In this document: piece by piece, positions 1 through 5,523 of the stretch
Layout: each line of letters starts with the position of its first letter
Position numbering within the stretch: the stretch's first letter is position 1
NCBI GenBank assembly: GCA_903912405.1
Contig: CAIWHF010000218.1
Span: 1-5,523, forward strand
Direction: 5' to 3'
Source: an uncultured Bacteroidota bacterium
GTDB taxonomy: Bacteria > Bacteroidota > Bacteroidia > Chitinophagales > Chitinophagaceae
Length of the DNA stretch: 5,523 nt
Position numbers and translations under genes: made by a program
Notes under the pieces: generated by a model
What the model was told of the DNA's origin: nothing
Database searches by the model: none
The model's input: only the letters and a program-made list of their open reading frames with translations

Positions 1-120
1 AAAAAAGCAACCGCTCCCAAAGCAGCTCCAGCAGCAGCAGCAGCACCTGTAGAAGAAATACCAGCTTTTGAAAACGAAGCAATGGAAGCTAATGATGCTC
101 CAGAAGCAAGTGCTGAATAA
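1..120 (+). CDS. C-terminal tail of a cut-off gene, possibly a ribosomal protein (Ala/Pro/Glu-rich extension)
   Basis: Frame 1 is open from the first base to a TAA at 118-120, giving 39 residues with no start in the window. The tail begins Lys-rich (KKATAPKAAP), runs through five alanines coded by a pure (GCA)5 tract at 31-45, and ends acidic (EASAE). Low-complexity Ala/Pro/Glu tails like this are, from general knowledge, common on Bacteroidota ribosomal proteins such as bS16, bL17 or bL25, which carry long disordered C-terminal extensions. No folded domain is visible, so the identity is inferred from composition alone and could equally be another abundant nucleic-acid-binding protein. The strong terminator 24 bases after the stop shows that this is the last gene of its transcript, which is unrelated to the genes that follow. 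Confident as coding, weak on identity. Confidence 0.7.
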   Translation, partial: KKATAPKAAPAAAAAPVEEIPAFENEAMEANDAPEASAE

Positions 121-143
121 TAAAATTCAATTTACTTTTAATG

Positions 144-177
144 AAAAATCACCCAAATATTTGGGTGATTTTTTTTT
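144..177 (+). terminator. Strong Rho-independent terminator
   Basis: Positions 144-173 form a perfect inverted repeat centred between 158 and 159. The GC core is TCACCC pairing with GGGTGA, and the AT-rich apex AAATATTT would form the loop region. The right arm runs into nine consecutive T (169-177). It lies just after the stop at 120, so it ends the upstream transcript and insulates the cluster starting at 254. Confidence 0.92.
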
Positions 178-182
178 GCTAA

Positions 183-217
183 TTTGTTCCATATTATTTA
201 CTTAATTTGTATCTTTC
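183..217 (+). promoter_or_regulatory. Bacteroidota-type promoter for the 254-1081 gene
   Basis: TATCTTTC at 210-217 matches the Bacteroidota -7 consensus TAnnTTTG at all positions but the last. A -33-like TTTG lies at 183-186. The gap of 23 bases is a little longer than the usual 19-21. Transcription would start near 222-225, giving a leader of about 30 bases, and the site sits directly after the terminator where a new promoter is needed. Confidence 0.5.
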
Positions 218-253
218 GGAATAATTTTATTTTTATTTATCACGCACTTTACT

Positions 254-1081
254 ATGAAAAAATATACCTACTTAGTAGCTTTTTTACTTGTTGCAGTTTT
301 TCTTTCAAGTACTGCAGATGCGCAGTATACCGTAAGAGAGTACTTCGCAAGCGTAGCGCGTTCTAACGAGCTTTTCCGCCCATTGCAGCGCATAGAGTTA
401 GGTTATGGTTTTTACAATATGAATACGGCTAATTTTCAATTTGATTATAATAAAACGGATGTTAATAATCAATTGATTGATACGTATTATGTAGCAACCA
501 TGAAGCCTACTGCGGCTATGAGTGCTTCTTTTGGTTTGCATTTTCCTATTGCAATGTTGCGCAATAGAGGAGTAGTAGCCATTGCTACTACATTTGCCTA
601 CAACAAAATGGATTACGAAACAGATAAATTCTATCTAACTACTAGTAATTATCTTACGTATAAATTTGCAACTACACAAATGGCTGCTCGTTTAGGCGTA
701 GATTTAATGGTGGGCAATCATGGCGTTTTAGATAAGTCAAAACCTACTTGTTACACTATAGGCTTAGGTTTAGCGCCTACACAATTTAATATGACACCAA
801 GCATAATAGGTACAGATGGTAAAACAACTACTGGAGATGCGGTTTCAAAAATGAAAATGCAGCCCTATATTAAAGCTGAAATAGGCTTTATGGCTGGATT
901 GTGCTTTAAATTGAGAGCAACGTATTCTTTTGGTCGTGCTGACTTAATGCGTGTTACCACACCGAGCGCTGTGCCTGCTAGCTATCCATTAGCTACTACC
1001 TTTCAAATGCGTTCTAATCTAGAATTATCTTTTATCATTATGCCATTATCTCCAGCTTGGAGAAAATCACGTTGGTACTAA
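254..1081 (+). CDS. Exported protein of unknown function, possible small outer-membrane beta-barrel
   Basis: A 275-residue protein that I do not recognise. The N-terminus is a clear Sec signal peptide: MKK, a hydrophobic core at about residues 6-18, and a probable signal peptidase I site after ADA at residue 23, leaving QYTVREYF as the mature start. The rest has no further membrane helix. It alternates polar and apolar residues in short stretches such as RIELGYGFYNMNTANFQF and LELSFIIM, with many aromatic residues and glycines, and ends in an aromatic residue (WRKSRWY). This pattern suits an outer-membrane beta-barrel of roughly 8-10 strands, but a soluble beta-rich periplasmic protein is also possible. 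There is no T9SS sorting domain. The ATG at 254 is supported by the signal peptide; no Shine-Dalgarno site is visible. It is the first gene after the promoter at 183-217 and is followed 42 bases later by the metalloprotease gene, so the two may be co-transcribed. It does not look like PorP/SprF. Confidence 0.85.
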   Translation: MKKYTYLVAFLLVAVFLSSTADAQYTVREYFASVARSNELFRPLQRIELGYGFYNMNTANFQFDYNKTDVNNQLIDTYYVATMKPTAAMSASFGLHFPIAMLRNRGVVAIATTFAYNKMDYETDKFYLTTSNYLTYKFATTQMAARLGVDLMVGNHGVLDKSKPTCYTIGLGLAPTQFNMTPSIIGTDGKTTTGDAVSKMKMQPYIKAEIGFMAGLCFKLRATYSFGRADLMRVTTPSAVPASYPLATTFQMRSNLELSFIIMPLSPAWRKSRWY

Positions 1082-1123
1082 ACATAACATATTTAACAAG
1101 CAACATTTAAGTCAACCCTTTTC

Positions 1124-3289
1124 ATGAAAAAAATAATTTTAAGTTTACTTGCTGCAGTGGCAATGCCTGCTGCATTTGCTCAATTTAAATGCGCTACCGA
1201 TGAGGTAAACAATGCACGCATCAAACAATATCCTCAGATACAAGTGGACATGGATCAATTCAATGCAGCGTTTGATGTGTATATGAAAGCAATGGCTAAA
1301 AGCAATTTAGCAAAGACTACAGCTTTTGGAGATACGATGCATATTCCCTTGGTTTTTCATATGGTACATAATTATGGTTCAGAATACGTTGCAGATACCA
1401 TCGTTTATCAAACAGTGGCACAAATGAATTTGATGTATAATTCGTTGCAGCCTGATACAATTGATGTAATTACGCCATTTAAAAAATATTTAGGCAAAGG
1501 AAATATCTTATTTCACTTAGCCCAAAAAGATCCAAACGGCAATCCAAGCAATGGTATTACCCGTCGTATAAGTAACTTATTTAATCAAGGTACCGACCAA
1601 GCAAAAATTGATGGATGGCCTAATAACAAATATATGAACATATGGGTGGTCAATACTTTTGATGCTTCTCATAATGGTGCAGCAGCGTATGCCTATACTC
1701 CGCAATCGGCTAATGGTATTCCTTATTATGATGGTGTTATTTCCTTAGCAAGTTATTTAAATACGGATAACACAATTTCGCATGAAGTAGGGCATAGCCT
1801 TAATCTTTCGCATGTTTGGGGCAATACTAATAATGCTGGTGTTGGTTGTGGCGATGATAACGTAGATGATACACCACCAACAAAAGGGCATAATCCAGTG
1901 GGTTGTGTACCTGCGGCTTTGTTTGATGTTACGTGTGCTACCAATTATATTAGAAACGGCATTGATTATCCAGATACTGTGAATGCTCAAAATGTAATGG
2001 ATTATACGTATTGCTCTAAAATGTTTACACAGTTGCAAATGGCACGTTGCAGAACCGCTTTAAGTGCTGCAACAGCAGGTAGAAATAATTTATGGAGTGC
2101 GGCTAATTTAAGTGCTACTGGTATTTTAAATACACCTACTGATCTTACGCCTATTGCAGATTTTTCAGCGAGCAAATTGTGGAGTGTGTTAGGAGCGGTT
2201 TTGCCAATTGCTATCACCTTTAAAAATCAATCGTGGAGAGATACTATTAGTAGTTTGCAATGGTCATTCTCCAATGCTCCGTCAATAAGTACGGCTACGA
2301 ATTCAAGTGTAGCTAATTTGTTTAATGCACCAGGATGGGTTAGTGCAAAACTTGTTGCAACATCTAATGCAGGTAAAGATAGCATTACCAAAAATCATTA
2401 TGTCTATATTGCCGATACCGCTGCTATCGTTCCTGGCAATTACGTGCAGAAATTTAATAGCGCAGATACCAATTACTTTCCTTGCATTAACTATTTTGAA
2501 AATAGTTTTAAATGGGAATATGTAAACAGTGTTGGCTATGACGATAATAGTTGTATCCGTTATAATAATTTTGATACCAGAACTGGAAATGCGGCGAAAG
2601 CAGGTAAGCCAGAATTTGATTATGACGATTTCTTTACACCTGGATTTGATTTTACCAATGTGCCTTCCTCTGCACCGCTTACTATGAGTTTTTATGCTAC
2701 TGGCGCATACAGAAGCACTACACAAACGGATGTATTAGATATTTATGCTACAAAAAATTGGGGAATAACCTGGACTAAACTACCTGCGGGTTCTTTAACC
2801 AATAATAGTTTAGGTAATACAGGGATAAAAACAACGGCCTATACTCCAGTAGGCGCTGCACAATGGCAATTGCAAAGCTTCGATTTAAGTAGTTATAAAG
2901 GTAGTAATCATGTGTATTTCAAATTTAGATATACCCCTAGTGTAGATAATACAGATCTAGGTGCGGGAAATCATTTTTATTTAGATAATTTACAAATTAC
3001 GCAATTCCCATTGGGCATTGATGCGTCTCAATTAAAAGGACAACAAGCAATAGTAGCTCCAAATCCTGCAAGCCAAACAGCCTTCGTTACTTTAGTTGGA
3101 TTAAATAACGAAACCGTTCACATACAACTAGTAGATATTACGGGCAGTGTAGTTGCTTCTTTACAAGTACCTGTTCAAGAAGATCGAAAAGTAGTAGCAA
3201 TACCTGTTGCTCATTTAGCAAAAGGAATGTACATGGTTCGTGTGCAATCTAGTACCTTTAATCAAGCTGATAAATTAATCATTCAATAA
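1124..3289 (+). CDS. Secreted M43 (pappalysin/cytophagalysin) family zinc metalloprotease with T9SS sorting domain
   Basis: A 721-residue secreted metzincin. The signal peptide spans residues 1-19 (cleavage AFA|Q). A short propeptide carries Cys23 in KCATDE, a position that could act as a cysteine switch, as described for the M43 member ulilysin. The catalytic domain runs from about 74 (IPLVFHMVH) to 335. Its zinc site is HEVGHSLNLSH with ligands His220, His224 and His230 and general base Glu221; the Met-turn is NVMDY with Met292. Asp244-Thr250 (DDNVDDT) and Cys242, 261, 271 and 297 match the calcium- and disulfide-rich region typical of the family. A PKD-like domain follows (about 343-430), then a jelly-roll/MAM-like domain (about 440-627, ending FYLDNLQIT), then a type A T9SS C-terminal domain (about 642-721, PNPAS and KGMYMVRV). 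The enzyme should pass the outer membrane through T9SS and be attached or released outside. Oddly, the usual Gly of HExxHxxGxxH is Asn227. The substrate is unknown. Confidence 0.96.
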   Translation: MKKIILSLLAAVAMPAAFAQFKCATDEVNNARIKQYPQIQVDMDQFNAAFDVYMKAMAKSNLAKTTAFGDTMHIPLVFHMVHNYGSEYVADTIVYQTVAQMNLMYNSLQPDTIDVITPFKKYLGKGNILFHLAQKDPNGNPSNGITRRISNLFNQGTDQAKIDGWPNNKYMNIWVVNTFDASHNGAAAYAYTPQSANGIPYYDGVISLASYLNTDNTISHEVGHSLNLSHVWGNTNNAGVGCGDDNVDDTPPTKGHNPVGCVPAALFDVTCATNYIRNGIDYPDTVNAQNVMDYTYCSKMFTQLQMARCRTALSAATAGRNNLWSAANLSATGILNTPTDLTPIADFSASKLWSVLGAVLPIAITFKNQSWRDTISSLQWSFSNAPSISTATNSSVANLFNAPGWVSAKLVATSNAGKDSITKNHYVYIADTAAIVPGNYVQKFNSADTNYFPCINYFENSFKWEYVNSVGYDDNSCIRYNNFDTRTGNAAKAGKPEFDYDDFFTPGFDFTNVPSSAPLTMSFYATGAYRSTTQTDVLDIYATKNWGITWTKLPAGSLTNNSLGNTGIKTTAYTPVGAAQWQLQSFDLSSYKGSNHVYFKFRYTPSVDNTDLGAGNHFYLDNLQITQFPLGIDASQLKGQQAIVAPNPASQTAFVTLVGLNNETVHIQLVDITGSVVASLQVPVQEDRKVVAIPVAHLAKGMYMVRVQSSTFNQADKLIIQ

Positions 3290-3290
3290 T

Positions 3291-3446
3291 ATGCGTATTA
3301 TTTTATTAGGGCTTATTAGTATCTCCTTGTTGATTTCGTGTGGTACGGCCCAGCCAAGCATGAAACAAAGTTCTGAGCTCGAGGAATCGAGTAGTAAAGG
3401 CCAAAGAGCTACCAAGAAAGTAGATAAGGCAGATGCCGAATTTTAG
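3291..3446 (+). CDS. Small putative lipoprotein (51 residues)
   Basis: A short gene beginning one base after the protease stop: TAA at 3287-3289, one T, then ATG at 3291. The product MRIILLGLISISLLISCG is a textbook lipoprotein signal peptide: Arg2, a hydrophobic core, and lipobox LISC with Cys17 as the lipidated residue. The mature part is only 35 residues, begins CGTAQPSMK, and is Ser/Glu/Lys-rich and probably disordered. No acidic run follows the Cys, as would be expected for a Bacteroidota surface-export signal, so it more likely faces the periplasm; this is inference. The one-base spacing implies co-transcription and probably translational coupling with the metalloprotease. I know of no family for it. 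The alternative is a chance ORF, but a clean lipobox at precisely this spacing argues against that. Confidence 0.72.
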   Translation: MRIILLGLISISLLISCGTAQPSMKQSSELEESSSKGQRATKKVDKADAEF

Positions 3447-3468
3447 CATCTGAATCAAGCCTTTTTTT
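3430..3468 (+). terminator. Possible weak terminator overlapping the lipoprotein stop
   Basis: CAGATGC (3430-3436) pairs with GCATCTG (3446-3452) around a nine-base loop that includes part of the TAG stop. Seven T follow at 3462-3468, but nine bases beyond the stem, which is farther than in an efficient intrinsic terminator. It could alternatively protect the 3' end of the transcript. Confidence 0.35.
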
Positions 3469-3482
3469 GCACTGCAGTGCAA
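3467..3482. repeat. Perfect 16-bp palindrome
   Basis: TTGCACTGCAGTGCAA reads identically on both strands. It lies 20 bases after the lipoprotein stop and immediately abuts the T-run of the preceding hairpin. It could be a dimeric regulator site or an extra 3' hairpin. No second copy was noticed in the window. Confidence 0.6.
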
Positions 3483-3568
3483 CATTTCATGTAATCCGAT
3501 AAAATAGGTTTCCTGCATGTTTATAACCGTTAAGAAACATAGCAAGAAAAGTCTTCAAAAATTTAGTT

Positions 3569-3576
3569 TAAATTTG
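3569..3576 (+). promoter_or_regulatory. Candidate -7 promoter element for the SGNH hydrolase gene
   Basis: TAAATTTG matches the Bacteroidota -7 consensus TAnnTTTG exactly. No good -33 TTG is seen about 20 bases upstream, so the call rests on one element plus its position between a likely transcript end and the next gene. Transcription would start near 3582-3584, just before the hairpin at 3588. Confidence 0.35.
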
Positions 3577-3587
3577 TAGTAATATTT

Positions 3588-3618
3588 TGCAAACATCCAT
3601 TAGGGTGTTTGCATTTTT
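3588..3618 (+). terminator. Stem-loop with T-run: intrinsic terminator or leader hairpin
   Basis: TGCAAACATCC (3588-3598) pairs with GGGTGTTTGCA (3603-3613) as an 11-bp stem with one T-G wobble and an ATTA loop, followed by five T (3614-3618). The shape is that of a Rho-independent terminator for the + strand. It ends only about 30 bases before the start chosen for the hydrolase gene, and downstream of the candidate -7 box at 3569. It may therefore end the upstream operon, or lie at the very 5' end of the hydrolase mRNA and act as a stabiliser or attenuator. Confidence 0.6.
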
Positions 3619-3648
3619 GCAATATGAATGGGAAATAAACTAAAACCA

Positions 3649-4686
3649 ATGAAAAGAAAAAGCATCTACTTCTTCGCTGTCTTATCTTTATGCGCTCACT
3701 TTGCACATGCTCAAGCAAAGAAAAAAATCAATGTTTTATTTTTAGGCAACAGCTATACCTTCGTTAATAATTTACCACAATTAATAAAAGATGTGGCTGC
3801 AGCCAATGGAGATACGCTTTTGTTTGATAGCAATTGCATTGGCGGCTATACGTTCAATAATCACTTCAGTGATGCCACCAGTATTGCAAAAATAAAAGCG
3901 CAAGCTTGGAATTATGTTGTTTTACAAGCTCAAAGTCAAGAGCCCTCATTTTCACCTGCACAAGTAGCTGCTCAAACCTTACCCTTTGCAATTAGTTTAG
4001 ATAGTTTGGTAAAACGAGCTAATGTCTGTGCGCAATCTGTTTATTTCGAAACCTGGGGTAGAAAAAATGGCGATGCGTCTAATTGCGCTGCTTATCCGCC
4101 TATATGCACCTATTCGGGCATGCAAGACCGCTTAAGGGCTTCTTACAAGTTATTTGCTGATACCACCCATACAATCATGTCGCCAGTAGGCGAAGCCTGG
4201 AGAAAGTCCATTGCCTCAAAACCTAGCTTAGAATTATATAGTACCGATGAAAGTCACCCCGTAATCGAAGGCTCCTACTTAGCAGCTTGTGTATTTTATG
4301 AAGTATTATTTCGTAAGAGTGTAGTAGGCAATACGTATACGGCTGGACTAACAGCAACGAATGTTGCTTTTCTGCAACAAATAGCCCACAGTGTAGTGAA
4401 TGATAGCTTGTTGGTATGGAATATTGGGAAATATAACCCTTGTCCCACCGCCGGCATTCTAAATGAGGGATTGCATGCACCAATAACCATATATCCCAAT
4501 CCCGCAAAAACGATTTTATATACCAATACTCATTTGCCATACAAAATCTATGATGTGCTAGGGAAAATGTGCATAGCAGGGGATAGAAGCGAAGTTATTC
4601 CCATAGAAACCTTGCAAAGTGGCATCTATTATCTTGAATTGATGGAAGCTAATACTAGCCAAAGATTCCAATTTATTAAAGAATAA
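3649..4686 (+). CDS. Secreted SGNH/GDSL-type hydrolase with T9SS sorting domain
   Basis: A 345-residue protein from the ATG at 3649. An in-frame ATG at 3628 would add seven residues (MGNKLKP), but 3649 gives a better signal peptide, MKRK plus a hydrophobic core, with cleavage after AHA at residue 21. The SGNH fold spans about residues 27-265. Block I is VLFLGNSYTF with nucleophile Ser35 (GNS instead of GDS). Gly-Gly near residue 65 (CIGGYTF) fits the block II oxyanion glycine. LQAQSQEP (92-99) replaces the classic GxND block, and DESHP supplies Asp200 and His203 of the triad. Residues 279-345 are a type A T9SS C-terminal domain (ITIYPNPAKT and LQSGIYYLEL). Family knowledge suggests an esterase or carbohydrate deacetylase, but the substrate cannot be read from sequence. 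It is probably co-transcribed with the DUF1801 gene nine bases downstream. Confidence 0.93.
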   Translation: MKRKSIYFFAVLSLCAHFAHAQAKKKINVLFLGNSYTFVNNLPQLIKDVAAANGDTLLFDSNCIGGYTFNNHFSDATSIAKIKAQAWNYVVLQAQSQEPSFSPAQVAAQTLPFAISLDSLVKRANVCAQSVYFETWGRKNGDASNCAAYPPICTYSGMQDRLRASYKLFADTTHTIMSPVGEAWRKSIASKPSLELYSTDESHPVIEGSYLAACVFYEVLFRKSVVGNTYTAGLTATNVAFLQQIAHSVVNDSLLVWNIGKYNPCPTAGILNEGLHAPITIYPNPAKTILYTNTHLPYKIYDVLGKMCIAGDRSEVIPIETLQSGIYYLELMEANTSQRFQFIKE

Positions 4687-4695
4687 GCACCAATA

Positions 4696-5133
4696 ATGAA
4701 TCAATTGAGCATTCCTGAGCAAATAGCCAACTATTTGGCAAGCTTAGCGCCCTCTAAAAGGGCAGAAATGCAGCTATTAGACCAACTGATAAGGAATACT
4801 ATGCCGGGAGCTCAGCTTTGGTTTTTAGATGGTAAAGATGGCAACGGTAAAGTAGTCGCCAATCCTAATATTGGCTATGGCGAACTCCAAGTAAAAAATA
4901 AGAGCGGAATGGGTAAGGATTTTTACCAAATAGGCCTCAGTGCCAATACGACGGGTATATCGATGTATGTCATGGGCCTTTCCGATAAAAACTACCTTTC
5001 CAACAACTATGCCGAGCGAATAGGTAAGGCTAGTGTTACAAGTTATTGTATCAAGTTTAAGGCATTATCAGCAATTGATCTAGCTGTTTTGGAAGAGCTG
5101 ATCAAAAATGTGCTCAAACAAACGGGCAATTAG
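4696..5133 (+). CDS. DUF1801 domain-containing protein
   Basis: A 145-residue cytoplasmic protein with no signal peptide or membrane segment. An N-terminal helical part (IPEQIANYLASLAPSKRAEMQLLDQLIR, about residues 6-33) precedes a mixed alpha/beta region. The stretch GISMYVMGLSDKNYL and the later GKASVTSYCIKFKAL resemble the DUF1801 (YdhG/YdeI-like) family as I know it. The single domain fills the protein, and the length is usual for the family. The biochemical role is not established. The ATG at 4696 lies nine bases after the hydrolase stop with no obvious Shine-Dalgarno site, so the two genes are likely co-transcribed, although a cytoplasmic DUF1801 protein has no evident link to an exported esterase. 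No clear intrinsic terminator follows the stop. Confidence 0.88.
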   Translation: MNQLSIPEQIANYLASLAPSKRAEMQLLDQLIRNTMPGAQLWFLDGKDGNGKVVANPNIGYGELQVKNKSGMGKDFYQIGLSANTTGISMYVMGLSDKNYLSNNYAERIGKASVTSYCIKFKALSAIDLAVLEELIKNVLKQTGN

Positions 5134-5267
5134 CCAGCTCCCAAGCATTACTTCCATCCTCGTACTTTCCATCCTTTTTTGTAAAATCCATTGCAAGCTC
5201 AGGACAATAAGCTAATGGGCTGAGGAAGGTGATTTGCATTATTTGAAAAAGTGCTACCCATGTTAGT

Positions 5268-5320
5268 CCTAACCCATAGCACCTAACCGTTAACCCCTAA
5301 CATCAACCTAAACCTTAACC
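5268..5320. repeat. Degenerate CCTAA-type tandem repeat
   Basis: CCTAA occurs at 5268, 5282, 5296 and 5307, spaced 14, 14 and 11 bases, with related TTAACC units between and after. On the other strand it reads as GGTTAGG/GGTTAA motifs. It overlaps a stretch without any G on the + strand (5290-5352). Function unknown; the units are imperfect. Confidence 0.5.
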
Positions 5321-5367
5321 TCATCTTTTCAACTTCCTCAAATCAATCCAAAGAGCAGGGGAGCGGC

Positions 5368-5406
5368 TGGCATTTTTCTGCTCCTTTCAGTTTTAGTCAA
5401 ATGCCA
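5368..5406. repeat. 8-bp inverted repeat
   Basis: TGGCATTT (5368-5375) and AAATGCCA (5399-5406) are exact reverse complements separated by 23 bases. A second pair, TAGATAG (5408-5414) and CTATCTA (5427-5433), follows directly, so two stem-loops would stand side by side in a transcript of either strand. Confidence 0.45.
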
Positions 5407-5523
5407 ATAGATAGGTCCAAAAACCACTATCTAAAGTGAAGCTTTAAGTCGAATTTATACAAGGAGGGTACAAGAGAAGGCTGAAGATTTCCAATATTTT
5501 AAAAATTATACCCTTATCGAAAG

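Larger units (their letters stand above)
5134..5523. other. Gene-less 390-base stretch with repeats and inverted repeats
   Basis: I see no convincing gene here. Contents: a direct repeat TTCCATCCT at 5152-5160 and 5167-5175; a weak ORF on the - strand (5114-5239, 41 residues, no recognisable features); degenerate CCTAA repeats at 5268-5320 within a G-poor region; and inverted repeats at 5251-5282, 5368-5406 and 5408-5433. From 5435 one + frame stays open to the window edge but has no start codon. The region could be a long leader of a gene beyond the window, a noncoding RNA, or plain intergenic DNA. Confidence 0.55.

Noticed and set aside
31..45. (GCA)5 trinucleotide repeat as a possible phase-variable tract
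   Set aside because: It is in frame and codes alanines in a low-complexity tail; changes of whole units would not shift the frame, so it offers no on/off switch.
184..366. 60-residue + strand ORF over the promoter and the start of the exported protein
   Set aside because: It begins inside the promoter region and runs out of frame through the signal-peptide coding part of the 254-1081 gene; its composition is Phe/Tyr/Ile-rich noise.
2303..2725. 140-residue - strand ORF inside the metalloprotease gene
   Set aside because: It is fully antisense to the PKD-like and jelly-roll domains; its Ile/Cys-rich composition without a recognisable domain is typical of a shadow frame.
3306..3545. 79-residue ORF on the - strand across the lipoprotein gene and its 3' hairpins
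   Set aside because: It is antisense to the small lipoprotein gene, includes the hairpin region, has no signal or domain I recognise, and all neighbouring genes lie on the + strand.
5435..5523. Open + frame to the window edge (includes VQEKAEDFQYFKNYTLIE)
   Set aside because: It looks protein-like but has no ATG, GTG or TTG after the TAA at 5432-5434, and about 29 open codons is not unusual in this composition. It cannot be called from this window.
5134..5523. CRISPR array or insertion-sequence end
   Set aside because: The short repeats are degenerate, not separated by uniform spacers, and there is no transposase or terminal inverted repeat pair with target duplication.

Overview
The window looks like chromosomal DNA of a member of the Bacteroidota, probably near the Chitinophagia. 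Three things point there: two secreted proteins end in type IX secretion (T9SS) sorting domains, promoter-like sites resemble the Bacteroidota -7 element TAnnTTTG, and none of the genes has a clear Shine-Dalgarno site. The DNA is AT-rich by eye and every confident gene lies on the + strand. I saw no mobile element, CRISPR array, tRNA or rRNA.

Layout: positions 1-120 hold the Ala/Pro/Glu-rich C-terminal tail of a cut-off gene, perhaps a ribosomal protein, closed by a very strong intrinsic terminator (144-177). A Bacteroidota-type promoter (183-217) then drives an apparent cell-envelope cluster. It contains an unrecognised exported protein, possibly a small outer-membrane barrel (254-1081), a large T9SS-exported M43 family metalloprotease (1124-3289), and a 51-residue lipoprotein starting one base after the protease stop (3291-3446). 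Hairpins follow at 3430-3468 and 3588-3618.

A second unit holds a T9SS-exported SGNH/GDSL hydrolase (3649-4686), followed nine bases later by a small cytoplasmic DUF1801-type protein (4696-5133). The last 390 bases (5134-5523) have no convincing gene. They contain a 63-base G-free tract, degenerate CCTAA-type repeats and several inverted repeats.

The exported proteins would act at or beyond the outer membrane: a zinc protease and a putative esterase delivered by the same secretion system, with a lipoprotein anchored in the envelope. That they cooperate is inferred from proximity only. I found no strong case for a wholly new system. The best leads are the protease/small-lipoprotein pair, the Asn-for-Gly change in the protease zinc motif, the leader hairpin of the hydrolase gene, and the structured 3' end of the window.
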